Source: Streptomyces sp. XY006 (GTDB taxonomy: Bacteria; Actinomycetota; Actinomycetes; Streptomycetales; Streptomycetaceae). Taken from it: 64,000 nucleotides of DNA. Positions 23,314 to 31,305 of this stretch are shown in pieces (the stretch's first letter is position 1; each line of letters starts with the position of its first letter). A model generated the notes under the pieces. It saw only the letters and a list, made by a program, of their open reading frames with translations, ran no database searches and had not been told where the DNA came from. The stretch is from positions 62,001 through 126,000 of the forward strand of contig NZ_NOKT01000001.1 in assembly GCF_002237655.1 (NCBI RefSeq). The letters run 5' to 3'. The position numbers were made by a program, and so were the translations under genes.

Positions 23314-24681
23314 TCAGGCGCCGCAGCAACCGCCGTCCGGCGCCGGGCCGAGCTGGACCAGGCGCGGCGCCGGTGCGCAGCAGCCGTCCTCGTTCCGGTC
23401 GGTCTCCGGGGCGTCGAACAGGCCGGATCCGCCGCAGACTCCCGTGGCGGGAAGGGTGAGTTCGACGCGGTCGGCGGACTCCAGGTCGCCGGCGAGCGCG
23501 GCGACGACGGAGCGGACCTGCTCGTAGCCGGTCATCGCCAGGAACGTCGGGGCGCGGCCGTAGGACTTCATGCCGACCAGGTGGATGCCCTGCTCGGGGT
23601 GGGCGAGTTCGCGATGGCCGTGGGGGTACACGGTGCCGCACGAGTGCTGGTTCGGGTCGATCAGCGGGGCGAGCGCGACCGGTGCCTGGAGACGCTCGTC
23701 CAGGCCGAGGCGGATCTCCGACAGGAACGACAGGTCCGGGCGGAAACCGGTCAGCACGATCACCTCGTCGATCCCGGTGAGACGGCGGCCGTCCTCGGCG
23801 ACCAGGACCAGCGGACCGTCGCCGTCCCGCTCGATCGCCTCGGTGCGGAAACCGGTGACGGCCTCCGCGTGACCCTCGTCGACGGCGGCCTTCGCGGCGA
23901 GCCCGAGTGCTCCGCGGGCCGGGAGCCGGTCGGCCTCCCCGCCGCCGAAGGTGGCGCCGGAGACGGGGCGGCGCAGGATCCACACCGCCTTGGTGCCCGA
24001 CCCGCCGTCCGCCCTGGCCAGGTCGGCGAGGCCGGCCAGGGCGGTGAAGGCGGAGGCCCCGGAGCCGATGACGGCGGTGCGCCTGCCCGCGTACCGGGCG
24101 CGCACGGCCGGGTCCCGGAGATCGGGCACGCGGTAGGTGATCCGGCCGGCCGCGGCGCCCTCGCCGAGAGCGGGCAGGCCGCTGCCCCCGGCGGGGCCCG
24201 GGGTGGCCCAGGTCCCCGAGGCGTCGATGACCGCTCGGGCGAACAGCCGCTCCTGGCGGCCGTCGGCGTGGCTGACGTGCACCACGAACGGCTGCGCCTC
24301 ACGGTCGGCGTCGACGACCCGGTCCCGTCCGGCCCGGGAGACGCCGGTGACGCGGGCGCCGGTACGCACCGTGTCGCCGAGGGCGTCGGCGAGCGGCTGC
24401 AGATACCGCTCCGCCCAGTCGCCACCGGTCGGGTACGTCGCGGGGTCGGGCCTGGTCCAGCCGGCCGGGGCGAGGAGCTTCTCGGCCGCCGGGTCGGTGA
24501 GCTCGCCCCAGGTGGAGAACAGCCGGACGTGCGCCCACTCGCGCACCGCCGCACCCGCGGCCGGCCCGGCCTCCAGGACGATCACGGGGAGGCCGCGGCC
24601 GGTGAGATGTGCGGCGGCGGCCAGACCGATGGGACCGGCTCCGATCACGACGACGGGCAGCTCGCTGCTGGACGGGTTCAC
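23314..24681 (-). CDS. FAD/NADPH-dependent oxidoreductase of arsenic clusters (ArsO-like)
   Basis: 455 residues from GTG 24681 (GGGAG upstream). FAD motif VVVIGAGPIGLAAAAHL, a second Rossmann motif TAVIGSGASAFTALAG for NADPH, and the FxGxxxHxxx-like region replaced by VIDASGTWATPGP place it with flavin-containing monooxygenase-like enzymes. The C-terminus is Cys-rich (ATGVCGGSG, DGCCAPAP, GGCCGA), an uncommon tail that could bind soft metal(loid)s. Divergent from arsR and within an arsenic cluster, it matches the ArsO position seen in Streptomyces ars islands. Its exact reaction is not established. Confidence 0.8.
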   Translation of the reverse strand: MNPSSSELPVVVIGAGPIGLAAAAHLTGRGLPVIVLEAGPAAGAAVREWAHVRLFSTWGELTDPAAEKLLAPAGWTRPDPATYPTGGDWAERYLQPLADALGDTVRTGARVTGVSRAGRDRVVDADREAQPFVVHVSHADGRQERLFARAVIDASGTWATPGPAGGSGLPALGEGAAAGRITYRVPDLRDPAVRARYAGRRTAVIGSGASAFTALAGLADLARADGGSGTKAVWILRRPVSGATFGGGEADRLPARGALGLAAKAAVDEGHAEAVTGFRTEAIERDGDGPLVLVAEDGRRLTGIDEVIVLTGFRPDLSFLSEIRLGLDERLQAPVALAPLIDPNQHSCGTVYPHGHRELAHPEQGIHLVGMKSYGRAPTFLAMTGYEQVRSVVAALAGDLESADRVELTLPATGVCGGSGLFDAPETDRNEDGCCAPAPRLVQLGPAPDGGCCGA

Positions 24682-24699
24682 GACGACTCCCTGCGTATT

Positions 24700-24713
24700 T
24701 CGACATTCGTCGA
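24700..24713. promoter_or_regulatory. Inverted repeat upstream of the ArsO-like gene
   Basis: TCGAC-ATTC-GTCGA is a perfect inverted repeat (24700-24704, 24709-24713) 18 bases before the GTG of the flavoprotein gene. It may be an operator for the adjacent ArsR. Confidence 0.4.
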
Positions 24714-24737
24714 TGTGCTGTGGTCGCCAGCATGGCA

Positions 24738-24813
24738 CTTGATTCGAAGGCCGTCAACATAGACACTCATCGAATCAAGGGCCGCTCTTGATTCGACGTG
24801 TGTCAACATAGAC
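24738..24813. promoter_or_regulatory. Duplicated ArsR operator/promoter region
   Basis: CTTGATTCGA...GTCAACATAGAC occurs twice, 49 bases apart (24738-24764 and 24787-24813). In addition CTTGATTCG (24738-24746) is inverted as CGAATCAAG (24771-24779). The second copy abuts the arsR start codon. ATTCGA/TCGAAT half-sites are typical of ArsR-family operators, so this divergent region probably carries two operators controlling arsR and the flavoprotein gene. Confidence 0.65.
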
Positions 24814-24815
24814 GC

Positions 24816-25205
24816 ATGTCGAACGCCAAGCCGCTACCGCTGCTCGACTCCACCGCCGACGGTGTGGTGCCCTGCTGCCCGCCGTTGAACGAGCGCCCGA
24901 TCACCGCCGAGGAGGCCGAGACGGCCGCGCGGATGTTCAAGGCGCTGGGAGATCCCGTCCGGCTGCGGCTGTTCTCGGCCGTGGCCGCGCACGAGGGCGG
25001 CGAGGCGTGCGTGTGCGACATCTCCGACGTGGGGGTCTCGCAGCCGACCGTCTCCCACCACCTGAAGAAGCTCAAGGAGGCCGGACTGCTCACCTCCGAG
25101 CGGCGCGGCACCTGGGTGTACTACCGGGTCGAGCCGTCCGTACTGGCCGCGATGGGCCGGCTGCTGACGACGACGGCGCCCACGGCCCGAGCCGCCGCCG
25201 TCTGA
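24816..25205 (+). CDS. arsR: ArsR-family arsenic repressor
   Basis: 129 residues from ATG 24816. A winged helix contains MFKALGDPVRLRLFSAVA, the metalloid-binding ACVCDISDVG in the DNA-recognition helix region (the CVC of classic ArsR), and SQPTVSHHLKKLKEAGLLTS. The wing is ERRGTWVYYRVEP. An extra CC pair near the N-terminus (VVPCCPPLNER) may complete a three-Cys As(III) site. No Shine-Dalgarno sequence precedes the ATG and the operator lies within a few bases, so the mRNA may be leaderless. Represses itself and the divergent flavoprotein gene (inference from family). Confidence 0.93.
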   Translation: MSNAKPLPLLDSTADGVVPCCPPLNERPITAEEAETAARMFKALGDPVRLRLFSAVAAHEGGEACVCDISDVGVSQPTVSHHLKKLKEAGLLTSERRGTWVYYRVEPSVLAAMGRLLTTTAPTARAAAV

Positions 25206-25259
25206 GCGGCGACCGGGCCGGCGGACGGGGCGGGGCGCACCCGGTCCCTGCGCTTCGCG

Positions 25260-26078
25260 TCAGGCGCTCTCGTCCCGGCCGGGCATGAAGATGACCGCCA
25301 CCAGCGCGAGCCCGACCGCGGCGCCGATCAGCTGCATGCCGATGAACCCCGCGACGGAGCCGGGCGCGATGCCCGCGAAGGTGTCGGTGAAGGCGCGGCC
25401 GATGGTCACCGCCGGATTGGCGAACGACGTGGACGAGGTGAACCAGTAGGCGGCCCCGATGTACGAGGCGACGGCCACGGGGGCGAACCGCAGCCGGTCG
25501 GTGCGGGCCAGGCCGAAGATCAGCAGGATCAGTCCGGCCGTCGCCACGACCTCGCCCAGCAGCAGATGCCCCGCCGAACGGTCGTGGGTGGACCACCGCA
25601 CCAGCGGCTCACCGAACATGGCGTCCGCCAGGATCGCCCCCGCGATCGCACCGGCCACCTGAGCCGGTACGTACACGGCCACCTCGCGCGCGCCGACCCC
25701 GGCGCCGCCGCGGCGGGCCGTCCACCACTCGGCCACGGTGACGGCCGGATTGAAGTGCGCACCGGAGACCGGGCCCAGCAGCGTGATGAGCACCCCCAGG
25801 CCGAAGACGGTGGCCAGGGAGTTGGCCAGCAACTGCAGACCGACGTCGCCGGTGAGCTCGGTGGCCTGGATGCCGGAGCCCACCACCACCGCGACGAGGG
25901 CCGCCGTACCGACGAGTTCCGCCGCGGCCCGGGCCGTCAGCGGGGGTGTCCGGGGCGGGTTCGACCCCGGGGCGGGGCGCGGCTCGGCGCCCGGGGCGCC
26001 GACGGCTGCGGCTGCGGCTGTGGCGGACTCTCCGCCTCGGTCGGGCCCGGTCACCCCGGTGGCCTCGGTCGCGGACAA
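25260..26078 (-). CDS. MIP/aquaglyceroporin-like channel in arsenic cluster (AqpS-like)
   Basis: 272 residues; TTG 26078 is the start, supported by GAGGAG eight bases upstream. After a 45-residue Pro/Ala-rich cytoplasmic tail come six membrane helices (AAAELVGTAALVAVVVGSGI onward) with both NPA boxes: GAHFNPAVTVAEWW and SFANPAVTIGRAF. In Sinorhizobium meliloti, AqpS lets arsenite made by ArsC leak out down its gradient. Position between two arsR genes and next to arsC supports the same role. No ArsB or Acr3 pump is visible nearby. It is downstream of the second arsR on the same strand. Confidence 0.88.
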   Translation of the reverse strand: MSATEATGVTGPDRGGESATAAAAAVGAPGAEPRPAPGSNPPRTPPLTARAAAELVGTAALVAVVVGSGIQATELTGDVGLQLLANSLATVFGLGVLITLLGPVSGAHFNPAVTVAEWWTARRGGAGVGAREVAVYVPAQVAGAIAGAILADAMFGEPLVRWSTHDRSAGHLLLGEVVATAGLILLIFGLARTDRLRFAPVAVASYIGAAYWFTSSTSFANPAVTIGRAFTDTFAGIAPGSVAGFIGMQLIGAAVGLALVAVIFMPGRDESA

Positions 26079-26124
26079 CAGAACTCCTCGGTACGGGGGC
26101 GGCGACAGTGCGACGGACGCCGCG

Positions 26125-26439
26125 TCAGGGGCAGGACCGCTTGACGTCGTTCTCGACGGTGGCGCGCGCGGTCGCGGCGAGCTCGGCGAACCGGCCCGCC
26201 AGCGAGGAGAGGATCTCGGGCTTCAGCCGGTAGTAGGTGAACCGGCCGCAGGGTTCCGTCTCCACGACACCGGCCTCACGCAGCACCTTCAGATGGTTGG
26301 AGAGGTTGGTCTGCCGGGCCCCCGTCTCCTCGATCAGATGCGTGCTGCAGAGCGTCTCCTCGGCCAGCAGCGTGACGATCCGAAAGCGCAGCGGATCCGC
26401 GAGAACCCGCATCAGATCAGCGTCGACTGACATCAGCAT
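26125..26439 (-). CDS. Second ArsR-family regulator
   Basis: 104 residues. DADLMRVLADPLRFRIVTLL, SNHLKVLREAGVVET and the wing EPCGRFTYYRLKP define an ArsR winged helix. Cys positions differ from classic ArsR: LCSTHLIEETG, EPCGR and a terminal KRSCP, so its metal site is of another subtype. Two ATGs, 26439 and 26433, are both possible; neither has a Shine-Dalgarno sequence. It is 46 bases upstream of the aquaporin gene and divergent from arsC, and probably controls both. Confidence 0.9.
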   Translation of the reverse strand: MLMSVDADLMRVLADPLRFRIVTLLAEETLCSTHLIEETGARQTNLSNHLKVLREAGVVETEPCGRFTYYRLKPEILSSLAGRFAELAATARATVENDVKRSCP

Positions 26440-26447
26440 GGACTGAT
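26432..26447. promoter_or_regulatory. Inverted repeat over the second arsR start
   Basis: ATCAG-N6-CTGAT (26432-26436, 26443-26447) overlaps both candidate start codons of the second arsR and lies upstream of arsC. Likely autoregulatory operator. Confidence 0.5.
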
Positions 26448-26517
26448 ACTGTCACATCACTCCGAGCCGGCATCACCCCGGCCGGCCCCTCGGGATCCGC
26501 GTACGAAGGAAGAACCG

Positions 26518-26937
26518 ATGTCCTCCGACCCGCTCGCCTCCGTGCTGTTCGTCTGCGTCCACAACGCCGGCCGTTCGCAGATGGCCGCCGGATTCCTCAC
26601 CCACCTCGCGGGCGACCGGATCGAGGTCCGCTCCGCCGGCTCCGTCCCGGGGGACCGGGTGAACCCGGCCGCGGCCGAGGCCATGAGGGAAGTGGGCATC
26701 GACCTCTCCGGCGCCACGCCCAAGCTCCTCACCACCGAGGCCGTGCAGGCGTCCGACTACGTCATCACCATGGGCTGCGGCGACGCCTGCCCGGTGTTCC
26801 CCGGCAAGAAGTACCTCGACTGGGCCCTGGAGGACCCGGCCGGCAAGGGCGTCGAGGCCGTCCGCCCGATCCGCGACGAGATCCGGGTCCGAGTGGAGGC
26901 CCTGATCGCCGAGATCGACGCGGAGCGGACCGCATAA
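26518..26937 (+). CDS. arsC: Arsenate reductase, low-molecular-weight phosphatase type
   Basis: 139 residues from ATG 26518 (AAGGAAG upstream). The P-loop VCVHNAGRSQMAAGF has the Cys-x5-Arg-Ser catalytic loop of thioredoxin/mycothiol-linked ArsC. Second and third redox Cys candidates are in ITMGCGDACPVFPG, the segment also found in Bacillus ArsC. It reduces arsenate to arsenite in the cytoplasm; arsenite must then leave, here probably through the aquaglyceroporin-like channel. Divergent from the second arsR. Confidence 0.95.
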   Translation: MSSDPLASVLFVCVHNAGRSQMAAGFLTHLAGDRIEVRSAGSVPGDRVNPAAAEAMREVGIDLSGATPKLLTTEAVQASDYVITMGCGDACPVFPGKKYLDWALEDPAGKGVEAVRPIRDEIRVRVEALIAEIDAERTA

Positions 26938-26942
26938 CGGCA

Positions 26943-27080
26943 GCGGGGCCCCACGCGTGCGGCGGCCTCGGCAGGGCCCCGCTCGTGCGGCGACCTCAGT
27001 GGGCCCCGCTTGGTCGGCGACCTCACGGGACCCCACGTGCGCGGCGGCCTCAGCGGGGCCCCACGTGTGCGGTGAGCGCC
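26943..27080. repeat. Five imperfect 27-28 bp tandem repeats between convergent genes
   Basis: Units of type GCGGGGCCCCACGTG then TGCGGCGGCCTCA start at 26943, 26971, 26999, 27026 and 27053. The last two overlap the 3' end of the flavin monooxygenase gene, so its final residues (HVGPR) lie in a repeat copy. Each unit holds a GGGGCCCC-like palindrome. The array begins 6 bases after the arsC stop and fills the gap between the two convergent genes. Confidence 0.85.
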
Positions 27081-28492
27081 TTGTCGATCGCTGCCGGGTC
27101 CGCCGCGTCCGCCGCCCACGCCACGTATCCGTCGGGGCGGACCAGGACGGTCGAGCCCCGGCCGCTGCGCCAGTGCTGCACGGTCAGCCGGTCCTCGCGC
27201 CCGCCGCCGCCCCGGTACGCCTGCGGAGCGATCAGCACGAACCGGCCGCCGCGCAGGGCCTCGTAGAGACGGCCGCCCTCCAGGGCCACGTCCGGGACAC
27301 GCGTGCCGGTGAGGCGGTGGGTTCCGCGGGGCGCCGGGTAGCGGTAGCCGATGCCGGTGATCTCGCCGACGGCCCTGCGCCGCGCCGGGCCGACCGCGTT
27401 CAGGAAGCCGGTCAGTGCGGCCCGCAGCGCCAGCGTCCAGGGGGACTTGGCCATGGCGAGCCGGACGATCCCGCCGCTGCTGCGCAGCACGGCCCTGCCG
27501 ACCGGGTGACGTTCGGTCTGGTAGCTGTCGAGGAGAGCCGGGTCCGCGTGGCCCCGGACCACCGCGGCCAGTTTCCAGCCGAGGTTGGCGGCGTCCTGGA
27601 GGCCGGTGTTCATGCCCTGGCCACCGGCCGGGGTGTGGACGTGCGCGGCGTCCCCGGCGAGGAAGACCCGGCCCACGCGGTAGGCGGGCACCTGGCGTTC
27701 GTCGCTGTGGAAGCGGGACATCCACCGCGCGTCGTGCATGCCGTAGTCACGGCCGAGGGCGAGCCGGGTGACCTCCCTGACCTCGTCGAGGCCGAGCGGT
27801 TCGCTGTCGGGCACGTCGCGGGCGCGGTTCCAGGCGATGACGCGGTGGTAGCCGTCCCCGAACGGCGCGAGGAAGGCGAAGGCGTCCCCGACGGCGTTGA
27901 CCGTCAGCAGATTCTCCGGCTCCTCCGCGAGCCGGACGTCCGCGAGCACGACGGAACGGATGGCGGAGCGCCCCGGGAAGGGCAGCCCGATCGCCTCCCG
28001 CACTGCGCTGCGCATCCCGTCGGTACCGACCGCGTGGGCGGCCCGCAGGCTCTCCGTCCGCCCGTCGGCCGTGCGCACCCGCACCGTCACGCCGTCCATG
28101 TCCTGGGTCAGCCCGGTCAGTTCGGTCTCGTGGCGGAAGTCCACCCCGGCTTCGACGGCACGCCGCCGCAGGACCTTCTCGACCTCGTACTGCGGGAGGA
28201 CGAGCAGGTGGTTGAAGCGGGAGGGGAGGGTGCTCAGGTCGATGCTGAGCCGGCCGAAGAGGCGGAGGCTGCTCAAGGGGCGCCCGGCGGACTCCAGTTC
28301 GTCTGCGAGGCCCCGGGCGTCGAGCTGCTCCAGAGTGCGGGCGTGCAGCACGAAGGCGCGGGAGAGGTTGCTGATCCGGTGCGGGCGCTTCTCGAGGAGC
28401 GTGACGGGGACCCCGGCGGCGGCGAGGTCGCCGGCCAGGAGAAGACCGGCGGGGCCGGCGCCGACGACGATCACGGAAGGCTGGGTCTGCAT
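27050..28492 (-). CDS. Class A FAD-dependent aromatic monooxygenase
   Basis: 480 residues from ATG 28492 (GGAGGTC upstream). FAD fold VIVVGAGPAGLLLAGDL, the DG-type motif (GTDGMRSAVREAIGLPF), and GRVFLAGDAAHVHTPAGGQG with the pyrophosphate-binding GD motif are complete. The thioredoxin-like C-terminal domain ends STVLVRPDGYVAWAA. Relatives hydroxylate polyketides (PgaE, RdmE) or inactivate drugs such as rifampicin and tetracycline. Divergent from a TetR regulator across an array of five operators, which favours induction by its own substrate. Confidence 0.93.
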   Translation of the reverse strand: MQTQPSVIVVGAGPAGLLLAGDLAAAGVPVTLLEKRPHRISNLSRAFVLHARTLEQLDARGLADELESAGRPLSSLRLFGRLSIDLSTLPSRFNHLLVLPQYEVEKVLRRRAVEAGVDFRHETELTGLTQDMDGVTVRVRTADGRTESLRAAHAVGTDGMRSAVREAIGLPFPGRSAIRSVVLADVRLAEEPENLLTVNAVGDAFAFLAPFGDGYHRVIAWNRARDVPDSEPLGLDEVREVTRLALGRDYGMHDARWMSRFHSDERQVPAYRVGRVFLAGDAAHVHTPAGGQGMNTGLQDAANLGWKLAAVVRGHADPALLDSYQTERHPVGRAVLRSSGGIVRLAMAKSPWTLALRAALTGFLNAVGPARRRAVGEITGIGYRYPAPRGTHRLTGTRVPDVALEGGRLYEALRGGRFVLIAPQAYRGGGGREDRLTVQHWRSGRGSTVLVRPDGYVAWAADAADPAAIDKALTAHVGPR

Positions 28493-28508
28493 GGCATGAC
28501 CTCCGGTT

Positions 28509-28606
28509 GCCAACACTCGTTGGCCAACGTCCGTTGACCAACACCTGTTGACCAAAGTAGGGCGCGCCACCCCCTCGCGTCAACAGTTGTTGGCAAACAC
28601 GTGTTG
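28509..28606. promoter_or_regulatory. Array of five phased TetR-type operators
   Basis: CAAC-N4-GTTG occurs at 28511-28522, 28525-28536, 28539-28550 and 28581-28592, with a one-mismatch copy AAAC-N4-GTTG at 28595-28606. Centres are 14 bases apart, and the 42-base gap between copies three and four is exactly three periods. The first copy extends to a perfect GCCAAC/GTTGGC palindrome. The array fills the 130-base divergent promoter region between the monooxygenase and tetR. Confidence 0.85.
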
Positions 28607-28622
28607 GCCTACGCTTGTCGGC

Positions 28623-29222
28623 ATGAACGTCAGCCACAGCAGGAGCGCCGAACCGGCCTCCGGCGGCGCCCGCCGCCGCTCCGAGGACACCCGCAGCGCC
28701 ATCCTCGCGGTCGCCCGCGAGCGCTTCGCCACCGACGGCTACGACCGGGCCACCATCCGCGCGATCGCCAAGGACGCGCGGATCGATCCCTCCATGGTCA
28801 TGCGCTACTACGGCAACAAGGAGGGTCTGTTCGCCGCTGCGGTCTCCGTCGACCTGTCGATGCCGGATCTCGCCGCACTGCCCCGCGCGGACGCGGGGCA
28901 GGCGCTCGTGACGCACTTCCTCGGCATGTGGGAGGAGAACGAGGTGCTGACGGCGCTGCTCCGGGTGGGAGTGACCAACAGCGCAGGGGCCGAACGGATG
29001 CAGTCCGTCTTCCGTGACCAACTGGTCCCGGTGGCCCGCGCGGTCTGCCCCGATCCCGAGCAGGCGGCCGCGCGGGCCGGACTCTGCGCCGCGCAGCTGC
29101 TCGGACTGGCGCTCACGCGCTACGTGTTGCGGTTCCCGCCCGCCGTGGGGCTGGCCCGCGAGGAGATCGTGGCGTGGCTGGCCCCGACGCTGCAGCGCTA
29201 TCTCACGGCGCCGAGCCCCTGA
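28623..29222 (+). CDS. TetR-family transcriptional repressor
   Basis: 199 residues. N-terminal helix-turn-helix: TRSAILAVARERFATDGYDR, ATIRAIAKDARIDPSMVMRY, YGNKEGLFAAA. The ligand-binding C-terminal half ends in QLLGLALTRYVLRFPP. ATG 28623 has no clear ribosome-binding site and follows the last operator by 16 bases, so the message may have a very short leader. It almost certainly represses the divergent monooxygenase and itself through the phased CAAC-N4-GTTG array. Confidence 0.93.
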   Translation: MNVSHSRSAEPASGGARRRSEDTRSAILAVARERFATDGYDRATIRAIAKDARIDPSMVMRYYGNKEGLFAAAVSVDLSMPDLAALPRADAGQALVTHFLGMWEENEVLTALLRVGVTNSAGAERMQSVFRDQLVPVARAVCPDPEQAAARAGLCAAQLLGLALTRYVLRFPPAVGLAREEIVAWLAPTLQRYLTAPSP

Positions 29223-29243
29223 GGGGACCCGGGCCGGACGGAC

Positions 29244-29747
29244 TCAGCCGTGGTACGTGATGTACCCGTTGCCGTCCTTGTCCGAGCCGCTCTTGGTGTA
29301 CGAGTGCACGTCGGCGGGGGCGCCGGACGGCTTGTACACGTAGATCGTGTCCTTGTCGTTGTTCCACATGAAGTTGCAGTTGTCGCGGTAGACGACGTTG
29401 CCGGCGTCGGAGTCGGTCCCGTTGCCGCCGCGCAGCTTCACGTAGTCGCCCGGCTGGAGCGAGTGACTCGCGGTGAAGGTGAACCTGTTCCCCGCCGCGT
29501 CCTTCACGACGTACCCCTTGAGGTTGACCGTCGTGGACTTCGAGTAGTTCTTGATGGTCAGGTACTCCTCCTTGGTGTTCCCTCCCGAACACCGGTTGGA
29601 GTCGCTCCCGGGAGCGTCGTACTGGATGCCTCGGACCTTCAGCGCGGAGTTGTACTCGGCGGCCTGGGCCGGGACCGCGCTCAGGGCGGTCAGGGCTCCG
29701 GCCGCGACGGCCGCGGCGGCGGTGGTGGTGACAAGGCGTATGCGCAT
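29244..29747 (-). CDS. Secreted lamin-tail-domain (LTD) protein
   Basis: 167 residues from ATG 29747. A Sec signal peptide (RIRLVTTTAAAAVAAGALTA, cleavage near AQA-AEY) precedes a lamin-tail beta-sandwich: ALKVRGIQYDAPG, KEEYLTIKNYSKSTTVNLKG, YVVKDAAGNRFTF, LQPGDYVKLRGGNGTDS, YRDNCNFMWNNDKDTIYVYK. Two Cys (NRC and DNC) may pair outside the cell. LTD proteins in actinomycetes are exported and of unclear role, perhaps binding envelope polymers or nucleic acid. The frame is open upstream, but the signal peptide fixes the start. Confidence 0.88.
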   Translation of the reverse strand: MRIRLVTTTAAAAVAAGALTALSAVPAQAAEYNSALKVRGIQYDAPGSDSNRCSGGNTKEEYLTIKNYSKSTTVNLKGYVVKDAAGNRFTFTASHSLQPGDYVKLRGGNGTDSDAGNVVYRDNCNFMWNNDKDTIYVYKPSGAPADVHSYTKSGSDKDGNGYITYHG

Positions 29748-29838
29748 GGACGTTCGTCCCCCCTGCATGGCCTTCGAGTGAAGGCGATGTGATGGTTCGG
29801 TGAAACACCGGGATCGTACATGGTTCAAGTACGCGAAA

Positions 29839-29873
29839 GGGCGGGTCCGATGACATTGCCACCGGACCCGCCC
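29839..29873 (-). terminator. Terminator hairpin after fprA
   Basis: GGGCGGGTCCG (29839-29849) pairs with CGGACCCGCCC (29863-29873) with a 13-base loop, 16 bases downstream of the fprA stop on the minus strand, followed by CCTTTCG. Confidence 0.7.
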
Positions 29874-29889
29874 CGCGGGTGTAAGGAGG

Positions 29890-31254
29890 TCAGGCGCCGC
29901 TGGCGCGCAGCATGTCCTCACGCTCGACGATCTTCACGCGCTCGCGGCCCTCGGGCTCGCCCAGCGCCTTCTCCGCCGCGTCCAGCCGGTACCAGCCGTC
30001 CCAGGTGGTGAAGCGGACGTTCCGCTCGGCGAGGAACGCGTCCACCGCCTCGGGGGCGGGGGTGGCGGGCGTCAGCAGCCGGCCGTTGGCATAGTCGTCC
30101 AGGAGGTTGGCCACGGTCTCGTTCGCGTCGCCCTTGGTGTGCCCGATCAGGCCCACGGGGCCGCGCCGGATCCAGCCGGTGACGTACGTCGACTGCAGGT
30201 GCTCGCCGGACTCCTGGAGGACCCGGCCGCCCTGGTCCGGGACGGTCCCGGAGTCGATGTCCCAGGGCAGCTTGGGGAGTTTGTCGGACAGGTAGCCGAC
30301 GGCCCGGTAGACGGCGGTGACGTCCCAGGTCTTGAAGGTGCTCGTGCCCTTGACGTTGCCCGTGCCGTCCAGCTCCGTGCGCTCGGTGCGCAGCCCCACG
30401 ACCCTGCCGTCCTCGCCGAGGATCTCCACCGGCGACTCGAAGAAGTGCAGGAAGAGCTTGTGGGGACGGTCGCCGACGTCGCGGATCGCCCAGTTCTCCA
30501 GCGTCTTGGCGACCATGTCGGCCTGCTTGTTGCCGCGCCGGGTGGCGATCGAGCCCTCGTCGTAGTCGATGTCCTCGGGGTCGACGATGACCTCGATGTT
30601 GGGGGAGTGGTCCAGCTCCCGCAGCTCCATCGGGCTGAACTTCGCCTGCGCCGGGCCCCGGCGGCCGAACACGTGGATCTCCTTGGCCCGGTTGGCCTTC
30701 AGACCCTCGTAGACGTTCGGCGGGATCTCGGTGGGCAGCAGTTCGTCCGCCGTCTTGGCCAGGACGCGGGCGATGTCGAGCGCCACGTTGCCGACGCCGA
30801 GCACGGCGACCTTCTCGGCCTCCAGCGGCCAGGTGCGCGGCACGTCCGGGTGGCCGTCGTACCAGGAGACGAAGTCGGCGGCGCCGTAGGAGCCGTCGAG
30901 GTCGATGCCGGGGATCGACATCGACCGGTCGGCCATCGCGCCGGTGGCGAAGATGACGCCGTCGTAGAACGCCCGCAGGTCGTCCAGGCTGATGTCGGAG
31001 CCGTAGTCCACATTGCCGAACAGCCGGATCTGGGGCTTGTCGAGCACCTGGTGCAGGGCCGTGATGATGCCCTTGATCCGCGGGTGATCGGGGGCGACGC
31101 CGTAGCGGATCAGTCCGAACGGCGCCGGCATGCGCTCGAAGATGTCGATGGACACGCCCGGTTCGGCGGCCACTTCGGACTTGAGCAGGGCGTCGGCGGC
31201 GTAGATCCCGGCGGGGCCGGATCCGACGATGGCTACCCGCAGGGGGCGGGGCAT
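29890..31254 (-). CDS. fprA: Ferredoxin/flavodoxin-NADP reductase, FprA type
   Basis: 454 residues from ATG 31254 (GAAGGGAAC upstream). FAD site RVAIVGSGPAGIYAADALL, APFGLIRYGVAPDHPRIKGI, NADP site VAVLGVGNVALDIARVLAK and FGRRGPAQAKFSPMELREL match mycobacterial FprA/adrenodoxin reductase. YVTGWIRRGPVGLIGHTKGD is the conserved C-terminal signature. It shuttles electrons between NADPH and ferredoxin, for example for P450s or iron metabolism. An iron-box-like palindrome upstream suggests DmdR/IdeR control. Confidence 0.94.
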   Translation of the reverse strand: MPRPLRVAIVGSGPAGIYAADALLKSEVAAEPGVSIDIFERMPAPFGLIRYGVAPDHPRIKGIITALHQVLDKPQIRLFGNVDYGSDISLDDLRAFYDGVIFATGAMADRSMSIPGIDLDGSYGAADFVSWYDGHPDVPRTWPLEAEKVAVLGVGNVALDIARVLAKTADELLPTEIPPNVYEGLKANRAKEIHVFGRRGPAQAKFSPMELRELDHSPNIEVIVDPEDIDYDEGSIATRRGNKQADMVAKTLENWAIRDVGDRPHKLFLHFFESPVEILGEDGRVVGLRTERTELDGTGNVKGTSTFKTWDVTAVYRAVGYLSDKLPKLPWDIDSGTVPDQGGRVLQESGEHLQSTYVTGWIRRGPVGLIGHTKGDANETVANLLDDYANGRLLTPATPAPEAVDAFLAERNVRFTTWDGWYRLDAAEKALGEPEGRERVKIVEREDMLRASGA

Positions 31255-31305
31255 GGTCAGGTTCCCTTCGAGCGGCGACAAGCGATCTCGACGGGAAGCC
31301 TAAAC

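Noticed and set aside
26943..27080. Tandem repeats as a CRISPR array
   Set aside because: Units are contiguous with no unique spacers and part of the array is coding sequence.
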